Shown here: positions 8,947 to 18,416 of the stretch, in pieces
Position numbering within the stretch: position 1 is the first letter of the stretch
Layout: the number at the start of each line of letters is the position of its first letter
Source: Planctomycetota bacterium
Lineage (GTDB): Bacteria > Planctomycetota > UBA1135
NCBI GenBank assembly: GCA_021776925.1
Contig: JAJFFB010000035.1
Coordinates: 1 to 62,388 of the forward strand
Reading direction: 5' to 3'
Length of the DNA stretch: 62,388 bases
The notes under the pieces: model-generated
The model's database searches: none
What the model was told of the DNA's origin: nothing
What the model saw: the letters and a program-made list of their open reading frames with translations, nothing else
Position numbers and translations under genes: made by a program

Positions 8947-8983
8947 GGCCTTGCCGTAGCCGCCCAAGCCCAAGGGCCGAGGC
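8928..8983. repeat. Direct 22-bp repeat spanning the stop codon
   Basis: GCCCAAGCCCAAGGGCTGAGGC at 8928-8949, shown here once as the unit, contains the TGA of the upstream gene. At 8962-8983 the same unit recurs with C for T, which turns the stop into CGA. The repeats are 34 bp apart and the second lies just before the end of convergent rmuC. It looks like a local slippage or duplication event. Confidence 0.6.
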
Positions 8984-8985
8984 GC

Positions 8986-10116
8986 TCAGTCGCGGCGCTG
9001 TGGTTCGACCTCGACCGCCGCCGGAGGCGTCATCGCGTCGGCCTCGGTGCTGCTCAGCGACAACTCCTCCAGGCGCCGGCCCCACGGCAGCAGACGGCGG
9101 TCGAAACTGCCGCAGGCGGCGTTGTAGGAGCGCACCGCCTGTTCCAGGCCCTTGCCGACCTTGCTCAGGTGCTCGCCGAAGGCGCTGCTGCGGCGGTGCA
9201 GTTCGAGCGCCGTGGCGAGCAGCTCGCGCGCGTCCTCGGCGGCGGTTTCGCCACGCCAGTACAGGCGTACGGTGCGCAACAAGGCCAGCAAGGTGACCGG
9301 GGTGGTGATCAGCACGCCTTCGCCCATCGCGCTCTCCATCAGGTCCGGAATCACCGCGGCGGCGGCGGCGAGGAAATGGTCGCCGGGCAGGAACAGCACG
9401 GTGAAATCGATCGGCCCGGGCAGCTGCTCTGGGTAGTTCTTGCGCGCCAGAGTGCGCGCGTGCTGGCGCAGATCGCGGGCGTGCTGGCGCAGGAATTCCT
9501 GGCGGCGGGAGTCCTCGGTCGCGGCCTCGGCGTCGAGGAAGGCGGCGAGCGGCACCTTGGCGTCGATCGGCAGCAGGGCACCGCCGGGCAGGCGCACCAC
9601 CAGATCAGGTCGCAGTCCGGCGTCGGTGGTGTGCTGCTCGATGAAGTCGACGTGTTCCGCCAGCCCCGACAGCTCGACCAGGTTGCGCAGCGTGGTTTCG
9701 CCCCAGCGCCCGCGCGCGCGCGCGCTGCCACGCAACGCCGAGGCCAGCGTAGTGCTGTGGCGGCTCAGGTCGCGGGTGCTCTGATCGAGCTTTTCAAGGT
9801 GCCCGCGCAGCGACCCAAAGTCCTTCTGACGCTTATCTTCGAGCGATTCGGAGCGCTCAACCAGGCGCTCGAGTGCGGCCGCGGTCTGCACCTTGAAACT
9901 CTCGCCGAGGTGTTTCGATGCGCTTTCCCAACGCTCGACCTCGCGCGCTTCAAGTCCGACGCGGGCCTGCAGTTGCGCGCGTGCGTCGAGTGCGGCGCGG
10001 TGCTCCTGGTCACGTTCGCGCCGCAGCCTGTGGCGCTGCCCGCGGCCCACCAAGCCGGCGGCGAGCGCGCCCACGAGCAGGCCGGCGCCAAGCCACAGGA
10101 GGTCTTCCGGGTGCAC
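8986..10116 (-). CDS. rmuC: DNA recombination protein RmuC homologue
   Basis: The 376-residue protein has an N-terminal membrane helix (residues 5-25), then a coiled-coil region with many Arg and Glu residues, then the RmuC domain. The latter is recognised from RGRWGETTLRNLVELSGL, DLVVRLPGGALLPIDAKVPL and VLITTPVTLLALLRTVRLYW. RmuC proteins are predicted nuclease-fold proteins that limit recombination at inverted repeats. The start is the GTG at 10116; TAAGCT lies 6 nt upstream of it on the minus strand, matching the leaderless pattern of other genes. The gene faces the gluzincin-like pair. Confidence 0.88.
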   Translation of the reverse strand: MHPEDLLWLGAGLLVGALAAGLVGRGQRHRLRRERDQEHRAALDARAQLQARVGLEAREVERWESASKHLGESFKVQTAAALERLVERSESLEDKRQKDFGSLRGHLEKLDQSTRDLSRHSTTLASALRGSARARGRWGETTLRNLVELSGLAEHVDFIEQHTTDAGLRPDLVVRLPGGALLPIDAKVPLAAFLDAEAATEDSRRQEFLRQHARDLRQHARTLARKNYPEQLPGPIDFTVLFLPGDHFLAAAAAVIPDLMESAMGEGVLITTPVTLLALLRTVRLYWRGETAAEDARELLATALELHRRSSAFGEHLSKVGKGLEQAVRSYNAACGSFDRRLLPWGRRLEELSLSSTEADAMTPPAAVEVEPQRRD

Positions 10117-10122
10117 TCTCGC

Positions 10123-10128
10123 AGCTTA
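10123..10128 (-). promoter_or_regulatory. Putative -10 hexamer TAAGCT, 6 nt before rmuC GTG
   Basis: On the minus strand TAAGCT fits TAnnnT, and 6 nt separate it from the rmuC GTG. TA-containing hexamers are rare in this GC-rich sequence, which gives the placement some weight. Confidence 0.35.
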
Positions 10129-10247
10129 GTCCGCGACGCCGTGCGGCTGCAAATCGGAACCCGGAGGGCGCTCCATTCGGGCACCGCGGCAAGGGGCTGA
10201 ATCGCGCGTCCTCCGGGGCTAGACTGGGGGCGGTCCCATCATCAGCC

Positions 10248-11627
10248 ATGTTGTTCATCGCGGTTTCCCTGCTTCTTTCTTCTGCCCCGACCGCACTGCC
10301 CCAGGAGGGGGAGTTGCACTACCGCCCGGCCGTGGTGCGCGCCGGCCAGACCGCGGTATTGCGCCCTTTCTATGACAAGAAAACCGCGGTGCTGCTCAAG
10401 CTCGAAGAAGCCACGCCGTTGAAGGTGGTGGCCGAGAACACTCCGTGGGTGCGGGTGCTGGTGGCCGGCGGCATGAGTGCCTGGGTGCACCAGGATTTCA
10501 TCAAACTCGAAGGCCGTCAGGCGACGGTGACGGCGAGCAAGCTACGTGCGCGTTCACTGCCCTCGACGGCCGCTGGCTCGCACGTGCTCGGTCTGTTCCC
10601 ACGCGGCAGCGAACTCACCGTGATCGGACAGCAAGACGAGTGGTTGCGCGTCCTTGGCGGCGACAAGATCGGCGTGTGGGTGCACAAGGACCAGGTGCAT
10701 ATTCTCGCCGCCGAAGACGCGAAATGGACCCGCTCGTGGAAGGAGTCGGCGCAGACGCGTCACACTGCACTGCTGGCCGAGGCCAAGAAACTCGAGCAGG
10801 AAGGTACCCCCCCCCAGAGCGAAAATTCAGGTGCAGGCGCGGGGCGCATCATTCCGCCGGATCCGGTTGGCGGCAACGAGGCCGGAAAGGAGCCCGCTGC
10901 GGGCTCAGGCGAAGGGGTTGCGGGCACAGGCGAGGCGCTTCCTGCCGCCGCTGATGCGGCTCAGGCGGCCACCGGAGCAGCCGGTGGGGCGGCAGCCGGC
11001 GCCGACGCCGGCGCGGTGGCCAAGACCGCAGCGCCGCAATGGACGCGCGAGGAAATCCTGCGCGAGAAACCGTCCGCAGCGGTGCAGGGAGCTTGGAAGG
11101 CCATGGAAGCTCACGCCGCCAGCGTGACCGCACGGCTCGATGCCTTCGACCCGCAGCAGATCCTGGCCTTCGAGCGCGTCTTCAGTTTCGTTTTGCTGCG
11201 CAACCAGAATCCCGACCTGCTCGAGCAGGCGCGGCGCGGTCTGACCAAGGTCGACGCCCTGCGTCGTTTCCATCGCAGCGCGCTTGAGGCGCGCCACAAT
11301 CGCGACGCTCTCAGTGAACAGGCGCCGCCGAACGCGGCGCAGGCCGCGGCCGCCGCGAGTGCTGCCGCACGACCCGGCGAGAGCTACACCTGGATCGGCA
11401 TCCTCAGCTACCGTCCACATCAGAACCAGGAGTACCCTTTCGTCTCGCTGCGCGGCGACCGGCAGCAGCGCGTGCACTGCTTCGACGGGCGTTACTACCT
11501 GAAGGACTACGTCGGCCGCGAAATCGCGCTGCGCGGAAGCTGGCGCGCCAGCGGCAAGAAGGGGCAGGAGCGGGTGCTGGCGATTGAAGAACTGCGCGTG
11601 TTGCCGCGGCCCAAGCGCACCCCCTGA
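10248..11627 (+). CDS. Secreted protein with two SH3-like domains
   Basis: The frame is open from 9918, but the signal peptide MLFIAVSLLLSSAPTALP places the start at ATG 10248 (459 residues). Two bacterial SH3-like segments follow: about residues 22-85 (PLKVVAENTPWVRVLVAGGMSAWVHQDFI) and 88-150 (SELTVIGQQDEWLRVLGGDKIGVWVHKDQV). Next come an Ala/Gly-rich linker (about 190-260), a helical region and a small C-terminal beta domain (SYTWIGILSYRPHQ to LAIEELRVL). SH3b domains usually bind cell-wall or envelope peptides. A run of nine C at 10807-10815 lies inside the gene and leaves the frame intact. The cstA-like gene starts 21 bases downstream. Confidence 0.72.
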   Translation: MLFIAVSLLLSSAPTALPQEGELHYRPAVVRAGQTAVLRPFYDKKTAVLLKLEEATPLKVVAENTPWVRVLVAGGMSAWVHQDFIKLEGRQATVTASKLRARSLPSTAAGSHVLGLFPRGSELTVIGQQDEWLRVLGGDKIGVWVHKDQVHILAAEDAKWTRSWKESAQTRHTALLAEAKKLEQEGTPPQSENSGAGAGRIIPPDPVGGNEAGKEPAAGSGEGVAGTGEALPAAADAAQAATGAAGGAAAGADAGAVAKTAAPQWTREEILREKPSAAVQGAWKAMEAHAASVTARLDAFDPQQILAFERVFSFVLLRNQNPDLLEQARRGLTKVDALRRFHRSALEARHNRDALSEQAPPNAAQAAAAASAAARPGESYTWIGILSYRPHQNQEYPFVSLRGDRQQRVHCFDGRYYLKDYVGREIALRGSWRASGKKGQERVLAIEELRVLPRPKRTP

Positions 11628-11648
11628 TCCGCGCGCGCCCCGCCCGGC

Positions 11649-13418
11649 ATGTCCGCCGCCGTCGTCGCCCTCGCCGCCCTGCTGATCTACCTGGCGGGTT
11701 ATCGCTTCTACAGCCGCTGGCTGGCGCAGAATGTCTTTCGGCTCGACGCCGCCGCGGTCACCCCGGCGTACGCGCTGGAAGACGGCATCGACTACGTGCC
11801 AACACGGCCCCTGGTGCTGTTCGGCCACCACTACGCGTCGATCGCAGGACTTGCACCGATGCTGGGCCCGGCGGTGGCGGTGTTCTGGGGCTGGCTACCG
11901 GCGCTGTGCTGGGTGGTCTTCGGCGCGGTGCTGGTCGGCTGCGTGCACGACTTCGCCGCGCTGGTGCTGAGCGCGCGCCACCAGGGCAAGAGCATCGGCA
12001 CGCTGTGCGAATCGATCCTCGGCCCGCAGGCCAAAGCCCTCTTTCTGGCGCTGATCTTCTTCGGCGTGTCGCTGGCGATGGGGGTGTTCACCTACGTCAT
12101 CGCCACGCTGTTCTCGTGGGGCGATGACTTCGACCCGCAGCAACTGAGCGCGTCCAAAACTTCCTTCCCCGAGGTCGTCATGCCCTCGGCCGGTTTGATG
12201 CTGCTGGCGATGGGGGCGGGTTATCTGCTCTACGTGCGCAAGCTGCCCCTCGGCCGCGTCACCCTTCCGGCCTTCGCCGGCCTGCTCGGTCTGATTTACC
12301 TCGGCTACCGCGTTCCAACCCTCGGTTTGGACCGCGATGCATGGCCGCTGTTCGACGGCTGGGTGTGGATCCTGCTCACTTACGCCTATCTGGCCAGCGT
12401 CCTGCCGGTGTGGCTGCTGTTGCAGGCGCGCGACTTTCTCAACTCGCTGCTGCTGGTCCTCGGCCTGATCCTGATGTACACCGGCTTCTTCAGCCTCGGC
12501 CCGGTGTTCGAGGCGCCGGCGATCAATCCCAATCCCGCCGGCGCGCCACCGATCTTCCCCTTCGTCTTCCTGACCATCGCCTGCGGCGCCGCCAGCGGCT
12601 TCCACGCGCTGGTCTCCAGCGGCACCACCGCCAAGCAGCTGGCCAACGAGACCCACGCGCGCCCGATCGGCTACGGCGGCATGCTCGCCGAATCGCTGCT
12701 CGCCCTGATCGCGGTGCTCGCCTGCACCACGACCCTCGGCGGCAAAGAGGCGTGGGCCAAGGTCTACGTCAACTGGAGCGCGGTGCAGAGCCTCGGCGCC
12801 AAACTCGGCGTCTTCATCCGCGGCGCCGCCTCCTTCATCGAACAGCTCGGCGTGCCCTCCGACCTCGCCATCACCCTGGTCGCCATGGTGGTGGTGTCCT
12901 TCGCCCTGACCACCCTCGATTCCGCCACCCGCCTGCTGCGCTTCAACATCGAGGAAATCGGCGCCTCCCTGGCCAAGATTCCTGCGCTGAAGCCGATCGG
13001 CACCCTGTTCAGCAACCGCTTCCTCGCCACCGCCACCGCCTGTGCATCGATCGCCTTCTTCGCCACCTACACCATCGACGGCAAACCCGCCGGCCTGACC
13101 CTGTGGCAGCTCTTCGGCGGCACCAACCAGCTGATCGCCGGCCTCGCCCTGCTCACCGCCACGGTCTACCTGCGCCAACGCCGCCGCAACTTCTGGCCCG
13201 TGGCGCTGCCCGCGCTTTACATGATTGCGATCACATTGTTTGGTCTGTCCCTGAAGATCCGCGACTTCCACCGTGCGGGCGAAACCCTGCTCGAGGTCAT
13301 GGCGGTTCTTCTTATTGTGATCGCGCTTGGTGTTGGGTCCACGGCGGTTTTGGCGTTACGCCGTCCGGCACCAGACCGCGTGGAGGGTGCGGGTAAGGGG
13401 TCTGACGCCGTGAGCTGA
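11649..13418 (+). CDS. cstA: CstA family carbon starvation / peptide-pyruvate transporter
   Basis: This 589-residue polytopic membrane protein has about 15 hydrophobic segments. CstA hallmarks are visible: RFYSRWLAQNVFRLD near residue 20, then TPAYALEDGIDYVPTRPLVLFGHHYASIAGLAP, the segment VGCVHDFAALVLSARHQGKSIG, and ASGFHALVSSGTTAKQLANE in the middle. Family members import pyruvate or peptides during carbon starvation. The family is usually 600-700 residues, so this is a slightly short but complete version. It follows the SH3 gene by 21 bases on the same strand and may share its transcript. Confidence 0.9.
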   Translation: MSAAVVALAALLIYLAGYRFYSRWLAQNVFRLDAAAVTPAYALEDGIDYVPTRPLVLFGHHYASIAGLAPMLGPAVAVFWGWLPALCWVVFGAVLVGCVHDFAALVLSARHQGKSIGTLCESILGPQAKALFLALIFFGVSLAMGVFTYVIATLFSWGDDFDPQQLSASKTSFPEVVMPSAGLMLLAMGAGYLLYVRKLPLGRVTLPAFAGLLGLIYLGYRVPTLGLDRDAWPLFDGWVWILLTYAYLASVLPVWLLLQARDFLNSLLLVLGLILMYTGFFSLGPVFEAPAINPNPAGAPPIFPFVFLTIACGAASGFHALVSSGTTAKQLANETHARPIGYGGMLAESLLALIAVLACTTTLGGKEAWAKVYVNWSAVQSLGAKLGVFIRGAASFIEQLGVPSDLAITLVAMVVVSFALTTLDSATRLLRFNIEEIGASLAKIPALKPIGTLFSNRFLATATACASIAFFATYTIDGKPAGLTLWQLFGGTNQLIAGLALLTATVYLRQRRRNFWPVALPALYMIAITLFGLSLKIRDFHRAGETLLEVMAVLLIVIALGVGSTAVLALRRPAPDRVEGAGKGSDAVS

Positions 13419-13602
13419 GTCCGGAGCGATTCCTGGCCTTGCAGCAATCGGGTGTTTATCTTTGACACAGGAAGGGTCGGAAGATTGCCCGAAGTTGTTC
13501 CCTGGTTGAGGAGATCATCCACCAATGCCACGAGGTTGCGGTCCATTGGAATCATGATGTCGTCGTGCCCGAGGGTGGCTGAGGTGGTCGAGGAATACGA
13601 GA

Positions 13603-14400
13603 ATGTTGCTTGCTCGCTGGACGCAGATTATTAATCTGGATCAGGTGGATTGGTTTTTGAGAACGGCTGGACTGACCCCCGCATTGCCGATATCTGGTCT
13701 CCTTGTGGGCTGTGGTGGTTCTTCTTCAGCCCCAGTGCAGGTTGGGCACATTCGGGAGTCAGTCGCCTGGGCTGAGGTGGCCAGGAGCATCGGTACCTCG
13801 GCCGAAGAACTCCAAGACGGGGTCCGGGCAAGCATGAAGGGTTGGCGCCGTGAGCTCTCCGAAATGGACCCTCGAGATGGGTTCCTGGAGTTTGCCGCAA
13901 AGTCAAAGGCGATCGCGGATCTGGTTGCGCTGTTCCTGAGGAGCGACTCAGAACTTGAAGTAGCCCAGTTCTGGATAGGCTTCGGGGTTTACGCAATGGG
14001 CCTTGACCCTGAGTCTCCCCGGCTGGGTTCTGCAATATCGTCATTTGACCCGACCCGAGAGAGCCTGGTACTGGGTCTATCCAATGCTGCAGGGGTAGAG
14101 GAGGTGGTACTTGAAATTGAACTCCGCGAAGGGTCATTAGGTTGCGCCGCGCCCTTCCCGCAAACTGGCGCCCGGGACCTCCTAGATGATTGGTTCCTAA
14201 ATGGCGGGATTGAGGCGATGGCGCAAGCGACTCCAAACGAAACCAGGGGGTTTCCAATTTACCGACGCCACAGGAAAACCGAGAGTGGAGTCCAACTGGA
14301 CTTCGAAGTGGCAAGATATGGGAACAGAAGGCACATTCCATTCAGGGTAGTCTTTCTGAATCACGACTGGTCCTGGGCCCTTGAGTTGGTTGAGGACTAA
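13603..14400 (+). CDS. Hypothetical protein, possible lipoprotein
   Basis: I do not recognise this 265-residue protein. Residues 24-40 (LTPALPISGLLVGCGG) could be a hydrophobic core with a lipobox LVGC, but the long N-terminus before it makes an export signal doubtful. The rest mixes acidic helices with a beta-rich C-terminal half (VVLEIELREG, GVQLDFEVARY, IPFRVVFLNHDWSWALELVE). Third-position GC is clearly lower than in the neighbouring cstA gene, and the 184 bases before it hold no gene I accept. It stands at the left edge of a segment that also holds the CHAT protease gene and another low-GC unknown gene. Confidence 0.55.
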   Translation: MLLARWTQIINLDQVDWFLRTAGLTPALPISGLLVGCGGSSSAPVQVGHIRESVAWAEVARSIGTSAEELQDGVRASMKGWRRELSEMDPRDGFLEFAAKSKAIADLVALFLRSDSELEVAQFWIGFGVYAMGLDPESPRLGSAISSFDPTRESLVLGLSNAAGVEEVVLEIELREGSLGCAAPFPQTGARDLLDDWFLNGGIEAMAQATPNETRGFPIYRRHRKTESGVQLDFEVARYGNRRHIPFRVVFLNHDWSWALELVED

Positions 14401-14537
14401 TTCGCCCGGGCGTCAATTGCCCCGGCAAGGAACCTGGCTCGGAGGGAACCCCCTCTCCTATATTCAACCTGCAAAGGAAAGATCCAAGACAATCCAGGAA
14501 TAAACCCAACGGCGAGCGCATGCGCCCTCCTTGCTGA

Positions 14538-14543
14538 TAGGAT
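14538..14543 (+). promoter_or_regulatory. Putative -10 hexamer TAGGAT before the CHAT gene
   Basis: TAGGAT ends 8 nt before the GTG at 14552 and fits TAnnnT. This favours the GTG over the in-frame TTG at 14531, which would lie upstream of the promoter's expected start point. Confidence 0.35.
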
Positions 14544-14551
14544 CCAGAACC

Positions 14552-17500
14552 GTGTTGCTGACGGCTTTCCTCGCCACCTTGGGAGTGCTCGCGCATGTCC
14601 AGGAAGCCGAAGCTCCGCCCTCGGAGAGTCAGGGCGAAGCCGCCGTGCCGACTCTGGTCCTGGGACAGGAACGACGGGATCGCATTGAGGACAGTGCTGC
14701 GGGGATCCACACCGCGACCCTGGATCGTGATTACGGCGCGGCTGTGGTGCACGGTCTTGCGTATTCCTACACCGCCGATGCCCCCGGGTGGTTGACCCTG
14801 ACCCTGCGGTCCGCCGACTTCGATGCCTATCTGGTGTTGAAAGACGGAGGCGGGGACCTCCTCGCCGAGGACGACGATGGCCTGGAAGGTAGCGATGCGC
14901 GGCTGGTCTTCTTGCTGAAGAAGGGCGATTCCATCCAGGTCGAGGCCTGTGCGCTGCACGGGGAATTCGGGGCCTTCCAATTGCTTCTGGATTCCGGAGC
15001 CGAGGCCGGGGCGCTGCGCGAGGCACAGGAATCCCTTGCCCAGGGTCTTGAGTTGAAAATGGCGGAGTTGTTCCAGCACGGGAGCCTGGATACCGCGTTG
15101 GAGCTCGCAACCGAGGTCCTTGCCCTGCGCGAGGAAGCCTACGCCGTCGACCATCCGCTGATCGGCAGCAGCCATGGCAATCTGGGCACCTTGCTGCTCG
15201 AACTCGATCGGACCGAGGATGCCTTGCCCCATCTCCATGCCGCCATCGACCACGTGGCCATGCACCAGGGCGAGAAACACCCGGATCTGTTGAATCCGCT
15301 CTACAACCTGTCGGTGGCCTGCTTCGTTCTGGGGCGACCCGAGGAAGAGGCTCGTTGCCTGGAACGCATGATCGCGGTCGAAGGCACGCTGGATGCCGAC
15401 ATGCAGTTCCTGATGGTCGAAGCCCTGGATGACCTGGCCACCCTGCGCCGTGCTGAGGGCCGCTTCCTTCTCGGCCTCGATCTGGCCATGCGCGCGGTCG
15501 AGCTCGGCGGAGAACTCGCCGGGGTGGATCCCGTCGACCAGGCAATGCGCGTGTATGGCTACGCCGAAGCGCTTCACGGTCTCGGTCGATACGCCGAAGC
15601 GGAAACCGTCTTCCGCGAGGTCCACGAACTCCTGCTCGCCGCACACGGAAAGGAGGACCCCCAGATCGGCGTGGTCCTGAATCAAATCGCCTTGAACCAG
15701 GGTCTGTCCGGGGATGAGCCGGGGGCGGTCAAGACTTTCACCCGGGCGATCGACCTCCTGGTGCGCAGCGCCGGCGAGGACGACCTGGAGACCGCGGGGA
15801 CCCGCAGCAACTTCGGCGCGATCCTGGTGCAGCTTGGCGAAATGGACCGCGCTCTGCACCAGTTCGAGATGTCCTTGAGCACCGTCGAAGGCCTGCTCGG
15901 CCCGGATCACCTCGAATGCGCCACGCTGCTCAACAACATCGCCTTTCTGTATCAGAGCATCGGCGACGTCGAAACCGCCGTGCCTTTGCTGCAGAGATCT
16001 CTGGCGATCACGCGGTCCGCGTCCGGCGCCAGTCACCCCGATACCGCGACCGGCCTCAACAACCTCGGAATGATGATGGTGCAGCAGGGCGCGGCCCAGG
16101 ACGCGCTGCCCCTGCTTGAGGAGTGTCTGCGCATGCGCTTGAATATGAACGGGGAAGAGCATCCCGACACCTTGCAGTCGCACATGAATTTAGGTCTGGC
16201 CCTCCTCGATGTGGGCCGGATCGAAGCGGCCGGCTCCCATTTCAAGGCCGCGGTGCAGGCATCGTCGAAACTGTACGGAGAAGCGCATGCGTTCAGCGCC
16301 CGGGCACGCGCCGGTCTCGGCAAATGGTATTGGGATCAGGGAAGATTGCCCGAGGCCGAAATAGAGATGCGTGCCTCCTGGAGTGGCCTCGTCGATATCC
16401 ACGGCGAAGTCCATCCGCTGTCGCTGGCCGCGGCGCGCAACGTCGGCAATTGCCTGCTGGCGCAGGCGGACTTCGGCGCAGCACGGGACCTGCTCGAAGG
16501 CACCCTGCAGAGCCTGGTGCAACTGCTCGGCGCGGATCACCCGGACGTCGTCCTGACGCGTATCTCGCTGGCGGACTGCTTGTATTCGCTCGGTGCCTTC
16601 GAGCACGCCCTGCCTCACTATCTCGCCGCCCACTGGGCGACCTCGGGGTTGTTCGACCGGCAGTTCCCGACCATGAGCGAGAGCGCGCGCTTCCAGCTCC
16701 TGGCGCGGTGGCCTGATCCCGAAGCCCTGGTGGACTGCACCTTCCGAGCCTCTGCGCCACGCCGGCGCGCCTCCTACGCCGCATTGCTGGACTGGAAGGG
16801 CAAGGTGACCCGGATGCAGCGCGCCACCCGGGTGTGGAGCCGGCAACCGGGCACCACCGAACTGCAGCGCAAGCTGGATCAGGTCCAGCAATGGAATCAT
16901 CAGATCCAGAAGCACGTCCTCAATCCCGATGCTCCTGAATCCATCGAGATCGAGGAGCTCCGCCTGCGCCGTCTGGAACTGGAGCGCGAGATCAATCGCC
17001 AGACCGGGCTGGACCGCATCCTTGAAGCTCCCGACACCCACGCGGTGCAACAGGAGTTGTCGGAAACCACCGTGCTGTTAGATTTCCTGGTCGGCAAGGA
17101 GGTCTATGTCTGGATCCTGAAGTCGCAGGGGGAACCGCTGTTGCTGCTCCTGGGCGAGACCGAAGCCTTGCGCAAGGAACAGGAATCCCTGCTGCGCAAC
17201 CGCCTCGCGTTGACCCGTCTGGGGCGTGGTGGACGCACCACCGAAGCGCCCACCCCCGCCGCCGATCGCTTGCGCAACTTCCTGTGGGATCCGATCGCTC
17301 CCCACCTTGCCGACGCCGAGCGGCTCCTGATCTGCCCCGATGGCTTTTTGTGCGAACTTCCCTTCGCGGTGATGCAGGACGAGGAAGGGCGGTTCCTGCT
17401 GGAGAAATTCAGCATCTCCTATCTGGCCGATGCCGCGCGCCTCGCCCATCTGCCGGCGCCGATGGCGCAAAGCGAGGGCAGCCTGTGCGTGGTCGGCGAC

Positions 17501-18277
17501 GTCAACTATTTTCTGCGTGAGGGTGGCGAGGACCTGGTCCTGGTAGCGGCCGATGCGGTCGGGCGGATCCACACGCGCTGGAATTCGCTGCCCGGTACCC
17601 GGCAGGAGCTGCAGGCGCTGCAGGACCTGCTCCGATACGTGCTCCGCTGGAAGACGGAGCGGGTGCGCCTCGAGGGGGGGGCGGCCACCGAAGAAGCGGT
17701 GAAGGCCGCGGTCGTCGGCAAACGTTACCTCCACTTCGCCACCCACGCGTATTTCGAACCCGACCACCTGCCCTCCCTGATGGCCGACGGAGCCGCCAAA
17801 CGCGAGGCGGCACAAACCACCGGCGAAGTCCGGAGAGCGGTGGGCCTGTTGCCCGGCTTCCTCTCCGGGCTGGTTCTCGCCGGCGCCAACCAGATCCCCG
17901 CCGAAGGCATGGAGGACGGCTACCTGTCCGCCGAAGAGGTCGGCTTTCTCGACCTCGCGGCCTGTGATCTGGCGGTTCTTTCCGCGTGTGAAACCGCCTT
18001 GGGCAGCAGCCGCGCCGGCAATGGCTTGATGAGCCTGCGCCGGGCCTTCGACGTCGCCGGGGCGCGCAGCGTGGTCAGTTCGCTATGGAAGGTCGATGAC
18101 CGCGACAGCGCCACCCTGATGCGTGACTTCTACACCCACCTGTGGGAGCTCGGTCAAGGCAAGGAAGAAGCGCTGCGCAACGCCCAACTGAAAATGCTCC
18201 AGCGCAATCGAGAGAGCGGCGGAGACCCGCGACCATCCTCCTGGGGCGCCTTCGTCCTCAGCGGGGACTGGCGCTGA
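14552..18277 (+). CDS. Secreted PPC-TPR-CHAT domain protein (caspase-like peptidase)
   Basis: The protein is about 1241 residues. A hydrophobic export segment is followed by a PPC-like beta domain (about 60-145, YSYTADAPGWLTLTLRSADF). A long array of tetratricopeptide repeats of the kinesin-light-chain type follows (about 150-720, repeated LNNIAFLYQSIGDVETAVPL-like units). The C-terminal CHAT domain has the catalytic pair: His in RYLHFATHAYFEPD (about H1065) and Cys in LSACETALGSSRAG (about C1146). It ends in the usual SWGAFVLSGDW. CHAT proteins are caspase-family cysteine peptidases, often gated by their TPR partners. An alternative start is TTG 14531, which would add a basic residue to the signal peptide. 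A run of eight G interrupts no reading frame. Confidence 0.85.
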   Translation: MLLTAFLATLGVLAHVQEAEAPPSESQGEAAVPTLVLGQERRDRIEDSAAGIHTATLDRDYGAAVVHGLAYSYTADAPGWLTLTLRSADFDAYLVLKDGGGDLLAEDDDGLEGSDARLVFLLKKGDSIQVEACALHGEFGAFQLLLDSGAEAGALREAQESLAQGLELKMAELFQHGSLDTALELATEVLALREEAYAVDHPLIGSSHGNLGTLLLELDRTEDALPHLHAAIDHVAMHQGEKHPDLLNPLYNLSVACFVLGRPEEEARCLERMIAVEGTLDADMQFLMVEALDDLATLRRAEGRFLLGLDLAMRAVELGGELAGVDPVDQAMRVYGYAEALHGLGRYAEAETVFREVHELLLAAHGKEDPQIGVVLNQIALNQGLSGDEPGAVKTFTRAIDLLVRSAGEDDLETAGTRSNFGAILVQLGEMDRALHQFEMSLSTVEGLLGPDHLECATLLNNIAFLYQSIGDVETAVPLLQRSLAITRSASGASHPDTATGLNNLGMMMVQQGAAQDALPLLEECLRMRLNMNGEEHPDTLQSHMNLGLALLDVGRIEAAGSHFKAAVQASSKLYGEAHAFSARARAGLGKWYWDQGRLPEAEIEMRASWSGLVDIHGEVHPLSLAAARNVGNCLLAQADFGAARDLLEGTLQSLVQLLGADHPDVVLTRISLADCLYSLGAFEHALPHYLAAHWATSGLFDRQFPTMSESARFQLLARWPDPEALVDCTFRASAPRRRASYAALLDWKGKVTRMQRATRVWSRQPGTTELQRKLDQVQQWNHQIQKHVLNPDAPESIEIEELRLRRLELEREINRQTGLDRILEAPDTHAVQQELSETTVLLDFLVGKEVYVWILKSQGEPLLLLLGETEALRKEQESLLRNRLALTRLGRGGRTTEAPTPAADRLRNFLWDPIAPHLADAERLLICPDGFLCELPFAVMQDEEGRFLLEKFSISYLADAARLAHLPAPMAQSEGSLCVVGDVNYFLREGGEDLVLVAADAVGRIHTRWNSLPGTRQELQALQDLLRYVLRWKTERVRLEGGAATEEAVKAAVVGKRYLHFATHAYFEPDHLPSLMADGAAKREAAQTTGEVRRAVGLLPGFLSGLVLAGANQIPAEGMEDGYLSAEEVGFLDLAACDLAVLSACETALGSSRAGNGLMSLRRAFDVAGARSVVSSLWKVDDRDSATLMRDFYTHLWELGQGKEEALRNAQLKMLQRNRESGGDPRPSSWGAFVLSGDWR

Positions 18278-18416
18278 CCACTATTTGTTGGTGTCTTACT
18301 CCGCTCCCCGAAGACGGTTCTACTGGCGTTCTTGTGGGCGCGATGGTGTTGGAATTGGGTACCCGACTCCCCCTCATGACCACCAATAGAATCGTCAGTA
18401 GAGCCGAAAAAATGCA

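Noticed and set aside
6955..8973. Minus-strand open frame (672 codons) across both gluzincin-like genes
   Set aside because: It spans the gap between two genes with signal peptides and shared motifs, and its own translation is low in recognisable structure.
13217..13632. Minus-strand open frame ending in MIPMDRNLVALVDDLLNQG, across the gap after cstA
   Set aside because: It looks protein-like for about 60 residues, but it has no clear start upstream, runs antisense into the end of cstA and matches no family I can name. It could be a gene remnant.
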